From Cryptomeria japonica (lineage: Eukaryota; Streptophyta; Pinopsida; Cupressales; Cupressaceae): 64,000 nt of DNA. Position numbers and translations under genes: made by a program. The stretch spans positions 339,988,502 to 340,052,501 of the forward strand of contig NC_081414.1 of the NCBI RefSeq assembly GCF_030272615.1, written 5' to 3'. The notes below the pieces were generated by a model. It was given only the letters and a program-made list of their open reading frames with translations. It ran no database searches and had not been told where the DNA came from. Positions 34,061 through 45,959 of this stretch are shown one piece after another (position 1 is the stretch's first letter; every line of letters starts with the position of its first letter).

Positions 34061-34908
34061 ATGGCTTCCTCATCTTTTGTTCCAGAGTTTATTTTGAACC
34101 CTACCATTGTGGAAAATGTTAAATGCCCTGGATTCAAGATTATCCCCGAGATTGTGAAACAAGATGATTCTGTAGGAGTTTTTTCAAAAATCCCTAAGGG
34201 TGTAGCATTTGTAGAAGACCCTAGAATTTACATACATTGCAACATAGAAAACCTAGGGATTGAGGAGTTCAAAAAAATGTTTAATGAGGTCATTTCTCAT
34301 GAAAATGGAGTAATCAAACCCAAACATAAGATTATGGAAAATTTAGGTTTTTTAGAGATTCTTAATATTCTTGAATTTCCTAAGGAAGTTGTTAGAGTTA
34401 TATTGAGAAGAGTCCATGGAGAATTCATGTGGTTAGAATCAGTTTGGAAAATAACCAAGGAAGAAATTAAGGTAGTTATTGGTTTACCTTCAATAGGTAG
34501 TAGGCCTGATAAAACCAAGAAGACTCCTAACAAAGGAGTTATGGATTTAACCAGAGCAACATCTAATAACAGGTCACTTAGAGTGAATGATGTTAAGGAC
34601 ATAAATGTAAGATATGTGAGTATGGTACTAGGTTACAAAGCTACTCACGCAAATAGATTAAATTATGTTTCTAGCTTATGTATTCACATTGCATGTGAGA
34701 TGGTACACAATAATGCTAAGATTGATGTGTGTGAATGGCTTAAAGATGAATTAATTGACAACCTGAAGAAGATTAAAGGTGACAAGAAAGGTAATTTCCA
34801 TTTTGGAAACCTTATGGTATGTTTAATGTTGTATTTTACCAAGGAGATACCTGACATAGGTCACAAGGACTTTGGTTATGACATCTGAGTAGGAAAATAG
34901 ATACACGA
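34061..34908 (+). pseudogene. Element G ORF2: unidentified conserved retroelement protein
   Basis: The ATG at 34061 (MASSSFVPEFILNPTIVENV) opens 275 codons without a stop, the longest clean frame of this protein. It aligns with element B ORF2 from the start codon on. Recognisable stretches are GVAFVEDPRIYIHCNIENLG, VWKITKEEIKVVIGLPSIGS, RYVSMVLGYKATHANRLNYV and CEWLKDELIDNLKKIKGDKK, then a hydrophobic FGNLMVCLMLYFTKEIPDIG. A TGA at 34886 ends the clean part; homology to B runs on to about 34908 (IHD), where chromovirus D gag begins in the same frame. There is no catalytic motif I know. The shape is helical with one hydrophobic segment. The role is unknown; the position after a gag-like ORF suggests a second structural or RNA-handling protein. 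Positions 33744-34060 hold stop-broken linker sequence. Confidence 0.7.
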
Positions 34909-35850
34909 TGTTGAGTTACCTACAGATCAGAGAGAATTTGTTGAGGTGCTAAAGTCCATTGGAAGAGAATCCTCATCAGGTAAAGATGGAATCCCTATGT
35001 TTAGTGGGAAAATGAATGTAGAAGAAGTGATAGATTAGATTGAGGCATTGAACAACCATTTTGAATGCAAAGAGACCCCTGAGAATAAGAGGGTTATCTT
35101 TTCTAAGTCCAAGATGAAAGGAGCAACACTCACTTGGTGGAATTACCTCCAAGGCGAGAGGGTGAAGGAAGGTAGAGGTATGATAACCTCATGGGATAGA
35201 ATGTTGGCAAAAGTGAAGGTGCAATTCATCTCGATAGACTACAAAGTCCATGTCTATAAGAAGTTGCAAGGTTTGAGGCAAAAATACCTTGATGTGAGTA
35301 CATAAACTGAGGAGTTCCATAGGCTGAGTCTAAGGACCAAACACCATGAGGAGGAACCAGAGAAGGTGGCAAGATATCTTAGTGGATTGAAATATACTAT
35401 CCAAGATGAGATCAACATACTAGCACCGAAGATAGTGAACAAGTGCTTTCAATTAGCACTAAGAACAGAGGAGAAGATAAAGATAAAGAATGACCAGAAT
35501 AACAAAGGTAGAGGGGGAAGAAACTTCAGAGGAAGAGGCCCTATGAATGGTAGAGTATAGAATCCTAAGCCACAAGGAGAGGCTAATAAAGAAAGCCAAC
35601 ATGGAGATGGTAACATGAGAGGGGGTTTAAAAGGAAGAAGACCTAATCATAGAGGTAGATTTGATGGAAGAAGTGTGGAGACTTTCAGATGCTACAACTA
35701 CAATCAATAGGTCATACCACAACTAAGTTCCATGAGAAGACTAGATCAATCTCCCAATGAGAGAGGAGAACACATTTGGTTCAAGACACTGATTGCCAAA
35801 GTGTCAATTCACCTAGTTCCTATGGACTTCCAAAGAGAGGATAAGCCTTG
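34909..35850 (+). pseudogene. Chromovirus D gag, 5'-truncated
   Basis: Enters directly after element G ORF2. GIPMFSGKMNVEEVID and WWNYLQGERVKEGRGMITSW are gypsy gag (retrotrans_gag) signatures, followed by VARYLSGLKYTIQDEINILA and a Gly/Arg-rich stretch (GRGGRNFRGRGPMNGRV). One knuckle follows near 35692 with lost cysteines (CYNYNQ, then GHTTTKF in a shifted frame). In-frame stops occur near 35036, 35303 and 35558. The gag start is missing. Confidence 0.85.
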
Positions 35851-35889
35851 ATGATGAGGAGAACACTATTGATGGTACCAAGCAATATT

Positions 35890-38473
35890 GAACCTCCACA
35901 AAGGAAGACACTCTTCCAGACCACATACAAAGTAGGAGGCAAGGTATACAAGGTTATAATAGATTCAGATTCAACTAAAAATTTAGTATCCTTATAAATG
36001 GTAGAGAAACTAAAATTGAGAAGAATCCCTCATCCATTTCCATATAAATTTTCTTGGCTTACTAAAGGGAAACAGACCTTGGTAGAAGAGAAAGCATGGG
36101 TTGAATTTAAGATAGGAGCATAAAAAAACAAAATTTTGTTTGATATTGTTGAGATGGATGCCTAACATCTTCTTTTTGGGGGACCATGGCAATATTACCT
36201 CAAGGTCTATCATGGTGGACACAACAACACCTACTCCATCACCAAAGATGAAAAGGTGATTGAATTGATACCCTTGTCTGATAACAATGAGGATCAGAAG
36301 GAGAAGGAGGCCAATATCATGATCATGGAAGGAAATGAGTTCCTCAAGGAAATCAGGAAAGAGGGGACACCTTATTTTGCAGTGATGTCAGTACCAAGGC
36401 AAGAAGAAGAGCCCATTGTTGATGGCAAGGTAGAAAAGAAAAGGGTGACGGCCCATGAGGAGGTGAAGGAAATGTTGAGAAAATACAAGGACATAGTTTT
36501 AGAAGAGCTGCCAAGAACCCTACTACCAATAAGGGAGATAAGCCATTGCATTGACTTCATGCTCGATGCCACCTTACCAAACAAGCTAGCCTACAAAAAT
36601 GACTCCCCAACAAAATGAGGAAGTTGCAAGGAAGATCCAAGATTTGCTTGATAAAGGTTTGATAGGCAAGATCTTGAGCCCTTGTGCAGTTCCAACTATC
36701 TTAGCACCAAAGAAGGAGGGTACATGGAGATTATGCATTGACTCCTAGGCCATTAACAAGATAACCATCAGGTATAGATTCCCTATGCCTAGAATATAAG
36801 ATTTCCTTGATTGTTTAGGAGTTCAAAGGTATTATTCAAATATTGATTTAAAAAGTGGTTATCACCAAATAAGGATCAGAGGCAGTGATGAATGGAAAAT
36901 TGGTTTTAAAACAAACAAAGGATTGTATGAATGGAGGGTGATGCCATTTGGATTGTCAAATTCCCCTAGAACTTTCATAAGGATCATGAATGAGGTGTTG
37001 AAGGAGTTCATTGGTAAGTTTGTCATAGTGTATCTAGATGACATCCTAGAGTTTAGCAGGACAAAGGAGGAGCACCTAAAACATTTGGATATGGTTTTGA
37101 GAAGGTTGAATGAAGAGAAACTAATGATAAACATGGAAAAGTGTGTGTTTTTGCAGGAAGATCTGACTTAGCTTGGGTTTGTGATTTCTAGAGGAATATG
37201 AAATGGATGCTGATAAAGTGAATGCCATTCTCACATGGCCAACTCCTAGAATAATTGGTGATGTAAGGAGTTTTCATGGCCTAGATACCTTTTATGGGAG
37301 GTTTATCAGGAATTTTAGCCAGATTTGTGCTCCCATGTTAGAGACCATCAAGGGTGGACAAAAGTACAAATTTTTATGGACCAAGGAGGTAGATGAAGCA
37401 TTTAAAATGTTGAAGAAAAAAGATATCACAACAATTGTTTCTTACCTTACATAATTTTGATAAAATCCTTTAGATTGAATGTGATGCAAGTCATTTAGAA
37501 ATAGGTGTATTACTTAGTCGGGAAGGTACACCACTTGCATTTTTTAGTAAAAAATTGAATGATGCTAAAACAAAATATTCTTCCTATGATCTAGAGATGT
37601 ATGCATTAGTTTAGGTACTGAAGAAGTGGAGGCATTATTTGCTTCCCAAAGAGATTATTGTGTATACAGATAATCAGGCACTAATCTTCCTAAATAGTTA
37701 GGAGAAATTGAGCCATGGGCATATGAAGTGGGTTGAGTCCATCCAGGCCTAAACCTTTACAATCAAACACAAGAAAGGTGTCTCAAACAAAGTTGCAGAA
37801 GCTCTTAGCATGAGGGCACTAATAGTTTTAGAAATCTAGTTAAAGAGTGTAGGAGTTGATTCCCTCAAGGGTATGTATGTTGTAGATGAAGATTTCAAAG
37901 ATATCTACAAGGTATGCATTGAGTTTGGTAGTTGGTATAATTTAGAGTATTCTGATTATTTGATTCAAGATGGTCTTCTTTTCAAAGGGTTCCAATTATG
38001 CATTCCTAAATGTTCAATGAGGGATAACATAATTAAGGAGAATCATAGTGGTTGTATGGGGGGACACTTTGGATTAGACAAAACCCTTGAGTTGGTGAGA
38101 AGATTTTATCACTAGCTTAAATTGCAAACAAATGTCAGAAAATTTGTGGATTCATGTGTGGTGTGTCAAAAGGCCAATGGGACAAGAACAAATGTAGGAC
38201 TATAACAGCCATTGCCCATTCCTTTGAGACCTTGGGAAAGTGTAAGCATGAATTTAATGATGGGTTTGCCAAGAACTCAAAAATGTTTTGACAGTGTTTT
38301 CATGGTTTTTGATAGGTTTCGAAAGATGGCACATTTCTTTCCATGCAAGAGAACAAGTGATGCTACATATGTTGCAAACCTTTTCTTTAATGAAGTTGTG
38401 AGAATACATGGTTTACCCTTGAACATTGCATCAGACAGAGATGTGAAATTTGTAGGACATTTTTGGAGGACTT
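35890..38473 (+). pseudogene. Chromovirus D pol: protease, RT, RNase H and first part of integrase
   Basis: Protease: KVIIDSDSTKNLVS near 35955, with the catalytic DSG changed to DSD. RT: HCIDFMLDATLP, then in another frame ILAPKKEGTWRLCIDS, YYSNIDLKSGYHQIRIRGSD, RVMPFGLSNSPRTFIRIMNE and catalytic VIVYLDDILEFSRT. RNase H: IECDASHLEIGVLLSREGTP and YTDNQALIFLN. Integrase: GHFGLDKTLELVRRFYH, the zinc-site [28 protein letters not shown] and [17 protein letters not shown]. Here, at 38473, LTR C cuts in. At least ten stops or frameshifts are scattered through. The PR-RT-RH-IN order defines Ty3/gypsy. Confidence 0.9.
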
Positions 38474-39706
38474 TGATGAATCTAAACAATGGCTTTACTT
38501 TTATAAATTTTTGATGTAATACTCCTACTTAGGTCTTATAATTAGATGACATTTGGAATATAATATTTTCCTAAGATGATACCTTTCAAGTGTTTTTGAA
38601 ACTAGTTTAATCTATACCTAAGGGTGTCATATAGTGGTTTTAAATGATTTGTTTATGCAAATATCTAAAGTTAATTATAAATATGGTTTATGATATATCA
38701 TGTTAGCATTATTATATACAGATGTTGTTGTGCGTGTTAACATCTTGATGCAGGGTCAACAAAGGTGAGGAAAAGATAGATGGCAGTTCAAAAGATCATC
38801 AAGTGTGTAACTGCAATGCAGACCCAGTTAAGGAAATGTAGTTATGATTAGGACTACTGCACCGGTTCTTTAGCAGATTGACTAATGAAAACACTTATAA
38901 CTACTCTTAGTGGATCTTAGATCTAGGAGGTGGTCATGCTATATTTTCTCAACTGCAGGACAAATCTTGTTTCGTTGTCCTATGCTGACTTCTTCTCCTT
39001 CTTCTTCTTTTGTTAAATAAATTATGTTCACCTATTCTGTAGGGTTGTGGGTAGTTAGTTAGAAGTTTGTTATAAGCTTTCCTATAAATAAAAGGGATCT
39101 CTCCCCTTTTGGGGTAGCAGAGGAAAAGATAGTATTTTGTAATACACAGTTTTCTGGTATTATGTATGTATTTTCCAGTAAAGCTGAAATAAAAGAGATC
39201 AAGTAATTTTGGATGATTAGATAAGTATATCTAAAGTTTTGGAAATACTCACTCAAGGAGGCCCACTTGGTGAGTAATCCTTGGTATGTTTTAAACTAGT
39301 TTTCATACTTCTGTTATAATTATTTTCTACAGTTATCTGTTCTTGCAGCCATAGGAAATAGTTCCTGTGTCTGTTCCTGCAACCATGGCAACAGAGTAGT
39401 TCCTACTGCTCGCCAGAACTTTATCTTTTAATAGTAATTGTTGAAGGCAATTTCCAATTGTAGGATTAAGTATTAGTTTATTAGAGATTCCATGTGTTTA
39501 CTTTAAGAATAATTCCTTTCCCATGGTTATATAAAATAGTTGCAATATGAACTTAGTGCACATACAGTGCTGACCTATTTCAAGTTTACGTCCCTGGTTG
39601 ATAACTAAATAAGCATTTTCCATAGGAAAAGTTAGTTAATTAAGGATATTCAATCTCTAAATTATGTTTTATCACTTAGTTACCATTCTAGTTGTGAGGA
39701 CCAACA
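38474..39706 (+). repeat. LTR C, copy 1 (1233 bp) inside D integrase
   Basis: Starts TGATGAATCTAAACAATGGC and ends GAGGACCAACA. GACTT precedes it and CACTT follows, a 4/5 match. It is a near copy of 48336-49512, which follows a polypurine tract and is therefore a real LTR. It carries a TATA box at 39083. No internal sequence of C follows; the integrase of D resumes at once. Confidence 0.88.
39083..39090 (+). promoter_or_regulatory. TATA box of LTR C, copy 1
   Basis: TATAAATA, conserved in the other copy at 48887-48894, with AAAGGGATCT after it in both. Confidence 0.6.
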
Positions 39707-39711
39707 CACTT

Positions 39712-40566
39712 TATGGAGGAACTTAGGCACAAACTTGTCTTTAAGTTCAGCTTATCATCCCCAAACGGATGGCCAAATAGAAGTGGTCAACAAGTGACTC
39801 AGAAATTTGTTAAGGTGCCTCACCAAGAAGCATGGTGAAAAGTGGGATTCCATCATCTCCCAAGCATAATATGCCTATAATGATTCTATCAATAGGAGTA
39901 CTAGAAGAAGCCCTTTCTAAATTTGTATGGACTGAATCCAAGTGGTGTGCTGGAATTGAGAAATCTACCCTCAAATGAACACATTAGTGCTTGTTGAGAA
40001 GAATTTTCTGAAGGGATAAAGGAGATTCATGACCAAGTCAAGATGCAATTGCAGAGAAGTATAGAGAAGTATAAGGAGAAAGCTGACAAAAGAAAGAGAG
40101 ATGTGTAGTTCCAAGTTGGAGACATGGTATGGGAAAATTTGAAAAAGGAGAGATTGCCAAAAGGGAAACACACAAATCTCATGATGAGAAAGGCTGGACC
40201 TTGTCCAATACTCAAGAAGTTTGGGAACAATTCATATGAAATCCAACTACATTAAGATATAGGTATATCCCCAATCTTTAATGTTGTAGATTTGACACCA
40301 TTCAAAGGTACAATGCAAGAAGAGGGTACATTCTCAGTGGAAGGTTGCAGACATTCTGAAAGACTTCCCAAGTCAAGGGCCACCCAAACTTTAAAGGATA
40401 TTAGACACCATGATTGTGAAGAAAAAAAGTAATAAGGTCTGCAAACAATACCTTGCCAAGTGGCAAGGACTCCTTGAGGTAGATGCAGTATGGATGGATG
40501 AAGACCAGATGGAGAAACATGGGACTACATTGCAAGAACTCATCTCAAGAGGACTTGAGATTTAAT
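39712..40566 (+). pseudogene. Chromovirus D integrase end and chromodomain, copy 1
   Basis: Resumes the integrase after LTR C: LSSAYHPQTDGQIEVVNK carries the catalytic Glu, then LTKKHGEKWDSIISQA, YNDSINRSTRRSPF and the basic C-terminal region in shifted frames. From about 40396 a chromodomain-like module follows: RILDTMIVKKKSNKV, QYLAKWQGLLEV and VWMDEDQMEKHG, ending with a TAA at 40564. The YLxKW(x)G...W pattern is what makes this a chromovirus; the module targets integration to chromatin marks in that group. Stops and frameshifts are present. A second copy lies at 49518-50371. Confidence 0.85.
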
Positions 40567-40582
40567 CAACTAGGGAGTATGG

Positions 40583-41571
40583 TGCAGAAGCACCCAAAGA
40601 CACAAATGAAGAATCAAATGAAGCCTAAAAGAGCCTAATATCACTCATGAGGTGATAATGATCATATGTAATAGGTTGATAAGTTTGTGAGTCAATAAGA
40701 CCCAATTAATGTAAGGCATTGTCATGGTTGCATTTTATAAGCCACCATGGACACATGACCATGTGGGTTAGTAGGAGTCTAGGTCTGAGTCCAGAAAATA
40801 AATATTGATCTTAGAAACATTAGACCAATCCTTGGAATAGGTCAAATACACCTCAGAGTCTCCAAATTTTAAAAATGCAAGTTGATAACTTTTGTTGTCC
40901 TTGCAAAATGTTGTAAAAAGGGATAACTAATCCTCCAACGATTCCAAAGTTTTAAAAGTAGTTGGAAAATGTTAGCAGGGATATATTATGCCCACTTGGA
41001 TTGATTATAGGTTGTTGTTGGAGTTGTTTAATTTTTTGAAATTGATGATATTTTGGAGTTTGGAGCAATACAATATAATTGAAGTTTTTTTAAATTCTGC
41101 ATTTTTTGTTGTTCATTTATGACTAGTACAGATTGGTGGATGATTGAAACCAATTGGATGAGTTAGGGAATCCTCTTACCTTTCATTTAAATCAAGTTTG
41201 GATATCTTGTAACAAGCAGGTTGTAGAGATCCATCAAAAACTAACTAGATTGGTCAAAAACCCTACTGACACTTAGGGTTTCACTGTAAAGATGCCCTTA
41301 ATTTGACATTTTCACTAGAGGACCAAACAACCTATGGAAAAATGTTAGAAGGGCCATTGTATCATAATATTTTGGTGTTAGTTTCCAGGGAGACTCCAAG
41401 CCCGAAAAGATTGAATTGACCCTAGGTGGCCATTTCTATGTGACCGCTTGAACTGTAGAAATGGAAATCACTTGCAGTAGACAAAGAAGATGGGATCAAA
41501 CCTTGAAACCTTGGATTTTTTGATTTGACACCTTAACCCACCTTGTAGAAGTGTTGGTTTAGTTGGGGGAT
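40583..41571 (+). repeat. Element D LTR, truncated second copy
   Basis: Starts TGCAGAAGCACCCAAAGAC after the purine stretch AGGGAGTATGG and follows 50390 onward until about 41571. There the match ends and element C internal sequence starts. Roughly 530 bp of the 3' side are missing. Confidence 0.88.
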
Positions 41572-41746
41572 AAATCTGGAAATCTTGAGCAAGTTCAATA
41601 GTCAGAAACCCCAAATATACCTATAAGAACTCCCCCATTTCCTCAAAGGTTACAATTAGAAGTATCTAAGAAACAAGATGATATAGCATTTGATCTTATT
41701 TATTAGCTAAAAGATATGTGTTAAAATTGCACTATTCCAAGCTATT

Positions 41747-44700
41747 AAAGATATTGCCATATATGGAAAATATATTAAAGAAGCCTATTTGAAGAAACCT
41801 GGGAGGAAGAAAAATGATCCAACAACAATGTATGTAGTAGGACAGTTGGCTAATATTATGTTGGGAAAAATAATAGTCCCTAAATATTATAATCCAGGTA
41901 GCCCTATTGTCAAGATAGTTATTAATGGAACTCAAAACAAAAAAGCCTTGATAGACCTGGGAGAAACAATAAATGTGATGACTAAGGATTTCATGTAGTA
42001 ACTCAACATCACTAATCTCATATCAACTCCAACAGTCATGCAGCTTGTTGATAGCTCAATTGTTCGGCCTGAAGGAATGGTTGAAGATATTGTTGTCACA
42101 TTAGATTCTTGGTAATATCCTGTTGATTTAATAATTCTTTCTCCCAAGGCAATAGTAGGGGGATATCCAATTATTTTTGGAAGACCTTGGTTGGCAACAA
42201 CCAATGCATGTATAGGTTGTAGGTCTAGAGATATGACAATTTCATATGGTATTACTACTAAAACACTTTCACTCTATTCTCCAGCACAACCTCAACTTGA
42301 CCAAGACCAAGTAGTGTGGCCAGACATAGGAGAAGAAGCAGAAGAAATTAACTTTGTTCAACAACTAATGATTTTATCAAGAGATCCACTCATATCCCTT
42401 TAAGAGGATGATATAGTACTTTCTAACATCATAAGGAATCATTATGGAATAGCTTCACAGCCAGCAGGTATATCAGTAAGTCCTTTGCATACCCTTCTTC
42501 CATCTGAGGGCTTATTAAATTCTTCTGTAGCCACCGATATGTTTCACACATTGTTACCATAGGAGATTCAAACCTCTTGTTTGTATGAAATATCTAATAC
42601 ATAATCAATAATTCCAATAGAAGTTGCTGCAGGGAGAAATCTGAATATCAATGGTCAATTGTCAATAGATCAAAGATTGTCATTGATAGAACTACTCAAA
42701 GCCCAACAAAAAGCTTTTGCATGGGATTATCAAGACATGAAAGTATTAAATCCTACATTGTGTACCCATAGAATTTATATCAAAGAGGATTGTAAACCAA
42801 GTAGACAACCTCAGAGAAGGATTAATCTTGCTTTAAGAGAAATAGTTAAAGAGGAACTGCAAAAATTGCTTCAGTATGCAGGATTCATCTACCCTTTTTC
42901 AGATAGTCATAGGGTTTCTCCTCTAGTTATAGTTCCCAAGAAAGGAGGAAAATTGAGAGTTTGTGTGGACTATAGGGAGGTCAACACCGCTACTAAAAAT
43001 GATCATTTTCCACTACCATTTATAGACCAAGTGCTAGACTCTCTAGCAGGTAAGCAATACTTTTCATTTTTGGATGGATTGAGTGATTATAACCAGATCA
43101 TAATAGCTCCAAAAGATCATGAGAAGACCACCTTTACCTACCCTTGGGGCACATATGCCTATTTAGTCCTTCCTTTTGGTTTATGTAATGCTCCTGCAAC
43201 CTTTCAAAGAGAAGTTCTCAGTATATTTTCAGATATATCCCATGATTGTATGGAAATTTACATGGATGGCATAGCTACATATGGAACTACATTTAAGGAG
43301 GCATTACAAAATCTAAAAAAAGTATTCCAATGATGTGAAGATCACAATCTATCCCTCAATAGTGAAAACTATTTTATTATGATGCAAGAAGGAATAGTAT
43401 TGGGGCATCAAATCTCTCAAACAGGTATTCAAGTAGATCCTACTAAAATTGAGGTAATACTTAATCTTCATGCCCCTGTTAAAAAAAATGATGTGAGAAG
43501 TTTTCTAGGCCATGTAGGGTACTATAGGAGATTTATCAAAAGCTTTAGTCAAATAGCAGGGCCATTGTATTCTTTATTAACAAAGGATGTTGAGTTTGAA
43601 TGGACAGCTCAATGTGAAGATGCATTTTCTAAACTAAAAGAAGCCTTAACTCAAGCCCCTATACTTAAAGGACCTAATTGGTTAGTTCCTTTTCATATTC
43701 ATACTGATGCATCTGATTTTGCAATAGGAGCAGTTTTGGGGCAGAAGCAAGGAATTTTGGAAAATACATTTTATTACATTAGTAAAAATTTGCAAGGACC
43801 AGAACTCAATTATACTGTTACTGAAAAAGAGATGTTAGTTGTCATCTATGCCCTTAATAAATTTAGGCACTATATAACAAGATATCAAATATTTGTGCAG
43901 ATTGATCATGTAGCCATCAAGTACCTCATGAACAAAAGCTCCATTATAGGAGGATTAGCAAGATGGTTGTTACTAATGCAAGAATTTGATATTACTATTA
44001 TTAATAAACCTAGAAAAGAAAATGTGGTGGCAGATTTTTTGTCAAGGATTCAAACACCAGACAATAGTGAAGTCATTAATGATGCATTTCCAGATGAGCA
44101 TCTATTTTCTATTATTTACAATAACCCATGGTATGCTGATATAGCCAACTACCTTGCCGCTAACAAGACCCCCACATTTCTCACCCAAAGAAAAGAGACT
44201 ACTAGTAGAGAAAAGTTTTAACTTCTCTTGGATTTCAGATTGCTTATTTTACATAGGTTCAAATCAGGTTATGAGGTGTTGTGTAAGGGAAGATGAAACA
44301 TATGAGATACTTCATGCTTGTCATGATGAACCTTGTGGAGGTCATTTTGCAGCCAAAAGAACAACTTTTAAGATATTAACTATAGGGTACTATTGGCCAA
44401 CCTTGCACAAGGATGCAACTCAATACACCAAGAAATATGATAGGTGTCAAAGAATGGGCAGACCAAGTTGGTCTGATGAAATGCCTCTACACCCTCAGGT
44501 GGTTGTTAAGTCATTTGACAAATGGGGATTAGATTTTGTTGGACCAATCGATCCACCATCCAATAGTCACTCCAATATCCTTTTTTGTACTGATTATGTT
44601 ACTAAATGGGTAGAGGTCAAAGCCTTCAAGCATGCCTGAGATAATAAAGTGGATGAGTTCTTATATGAAGAAATTTTCACTCTGTATGGAGTTCCTAGAG

Positions 44701-45388
44701 AAACAGATCAAGGGGCATAGTTTACTTCTACTATGATCACAACCCTAGTTAATGAATACAATGTCAGGCATAGGAAATCCACTCCTTATCATCCACAGGC
44801 TAATGGACAAGCAAAGGTTACTAACAGGGAGCTTGAATCAATATTAAAAAAATAGTATCTCTTAACAAAAAAGATTGGTGTAGAAGACTCTTTGAAGCTA
44901 TATGGGCTTATATAACCACTTGGAAAACTACCATAGGGTTTACACCATTTCAAATGGTGTATGGAACAAAAGCAATGATGCCTATTGAGTTTGAACATAA
45001 AACTTTGAGAACGACTATTTCCTTAGATATGACACTTTTTGTAACACAAGAAGAAAAGATCTTGCAACTTAGTGCTTTGGATGAAATATGAAAATCTGCC
45101 CTGCAACATACTGAATTTGTTCAGAATCAACGCATGAAATGGCATGATAGCTATGTCTAGGATAAATCATTTAAGTAGGGTGATTGGGCTCTTCTCTATG
45201 ATCCTAGGTACAAAGATACCTTAGGAAAATTGCAGACTAGATGGTTAGGCCCTTATGAGATAGTTGAGATATTTCCCAATGGTATTGTTAGATTACCTAC
45301 CATAGATTCTATTAAGTTTAAATTGTTAGTTAACAGTCATCGGCTATGCCTATGCTGTAAGCCTCTAAGAAAACATGACTTCCTGTGA
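41747..45388 (+). pseudogene. Element C pol: protease, RT, RNase H, integrase
   Basis: One frame runs from 41747 to 44221 with six stops. Protease: KKALIDLGETINVMTKDFM, where the usual DLGA/S is DLGE; then IIFGRPWLATTNA. RT: VIVPKKGGKLRVCVDYREVN, FSFLDGLSDYNQIIIAPKDH, LVLPFGLCNAPATFQREVLS and the catalytic box EIYMDGIATYG, in which the second Asp of YMDD is Gly. RNase H: HIHTDASDFAIGAVLGQKQG and VTEKEMLVVIYALNKFRHYI. After a frameshift near 44200, integrase: HACHDEPCGGHFAAKRTTFK, KYDRCQRMGRP, KWGLDFVGPIDPP, TDYVTKWVEVKAF and STPYHPQANGQAKVTNRELE. The integrase C-terminus ends near 45388 without a chromodomain. Confidence 0.9.
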
Positions 45389-45959
45389 CAGTTTTCCATT
45401 GCCTAGCATTCTGAGATTCTTGTAGCCACTGATGACGGCTTGGCCATCACCAATCCATCTTAATATCTATCCTGCATGATCATATCCATAGTCATTCTTG
45501 CGTGATATTAGGTACGCTCATGTGTTATTAATTTTGCTTCATATGTATAATCAAGCCATATTACTTTTCATTATGATATTTTGTATACGGTCATTTAAGT
45601 TAATACTCCTCCGCATGTGTGGACACCTGTCAAGCCTTAGGTTGGGGGGGCGAGTACACTAATAATTATTTTGCCAGATAATTGTGATGTCCTCTCGAAT
45701 TGCGTTGTATTTTTCAAAAATTTCTAGTTTGAGGTATTATCTTCTATTTTGTTTTGTCTGTCTATTTGGAGTTATTTTTAAGAATGTAGATAGATTCCGA
45801 CCAGGGAAAGGAACATTGAGTACATTACAATGCAGAACTTAGTGCAGTGTCTAAAAAAATTTACACCATTATAAAATTGAAAGTGTTTTCATTGCGATGG
45901 GTGGTCCGCTTGTTCGACATGAGCCAAAAACCCATGAAGTTCTCCTTTAGGACTAGGAT

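Larger units (their letters stand above)
29453..34908 (+). mobile_element. Non-autonomous LTR retrotransposon G, 3'-truncated
   Basis: Order on the + strand: 5' LTR, perfect primer site, gag-like ORF with four zinc knuckles, ORF2. Two solo LTRs sit inside (31291-32537 and 32688-33738). Protein homology shows it is a relative of element B, but its LTR is different from LTR B over much of its length. At 34908 it stops within ORF2 and joins chromovirus D gag. No 3' LTR or pol is present. Confidence 0.75.

Noticed and set aside
34061-34888. Host protein-coding gene
   Set aside because: It is homologous to a decayed frame in element B, follows a primer site and gag-like ORF, and is fused to gypsy gag; a retroelement origin is far more likely.
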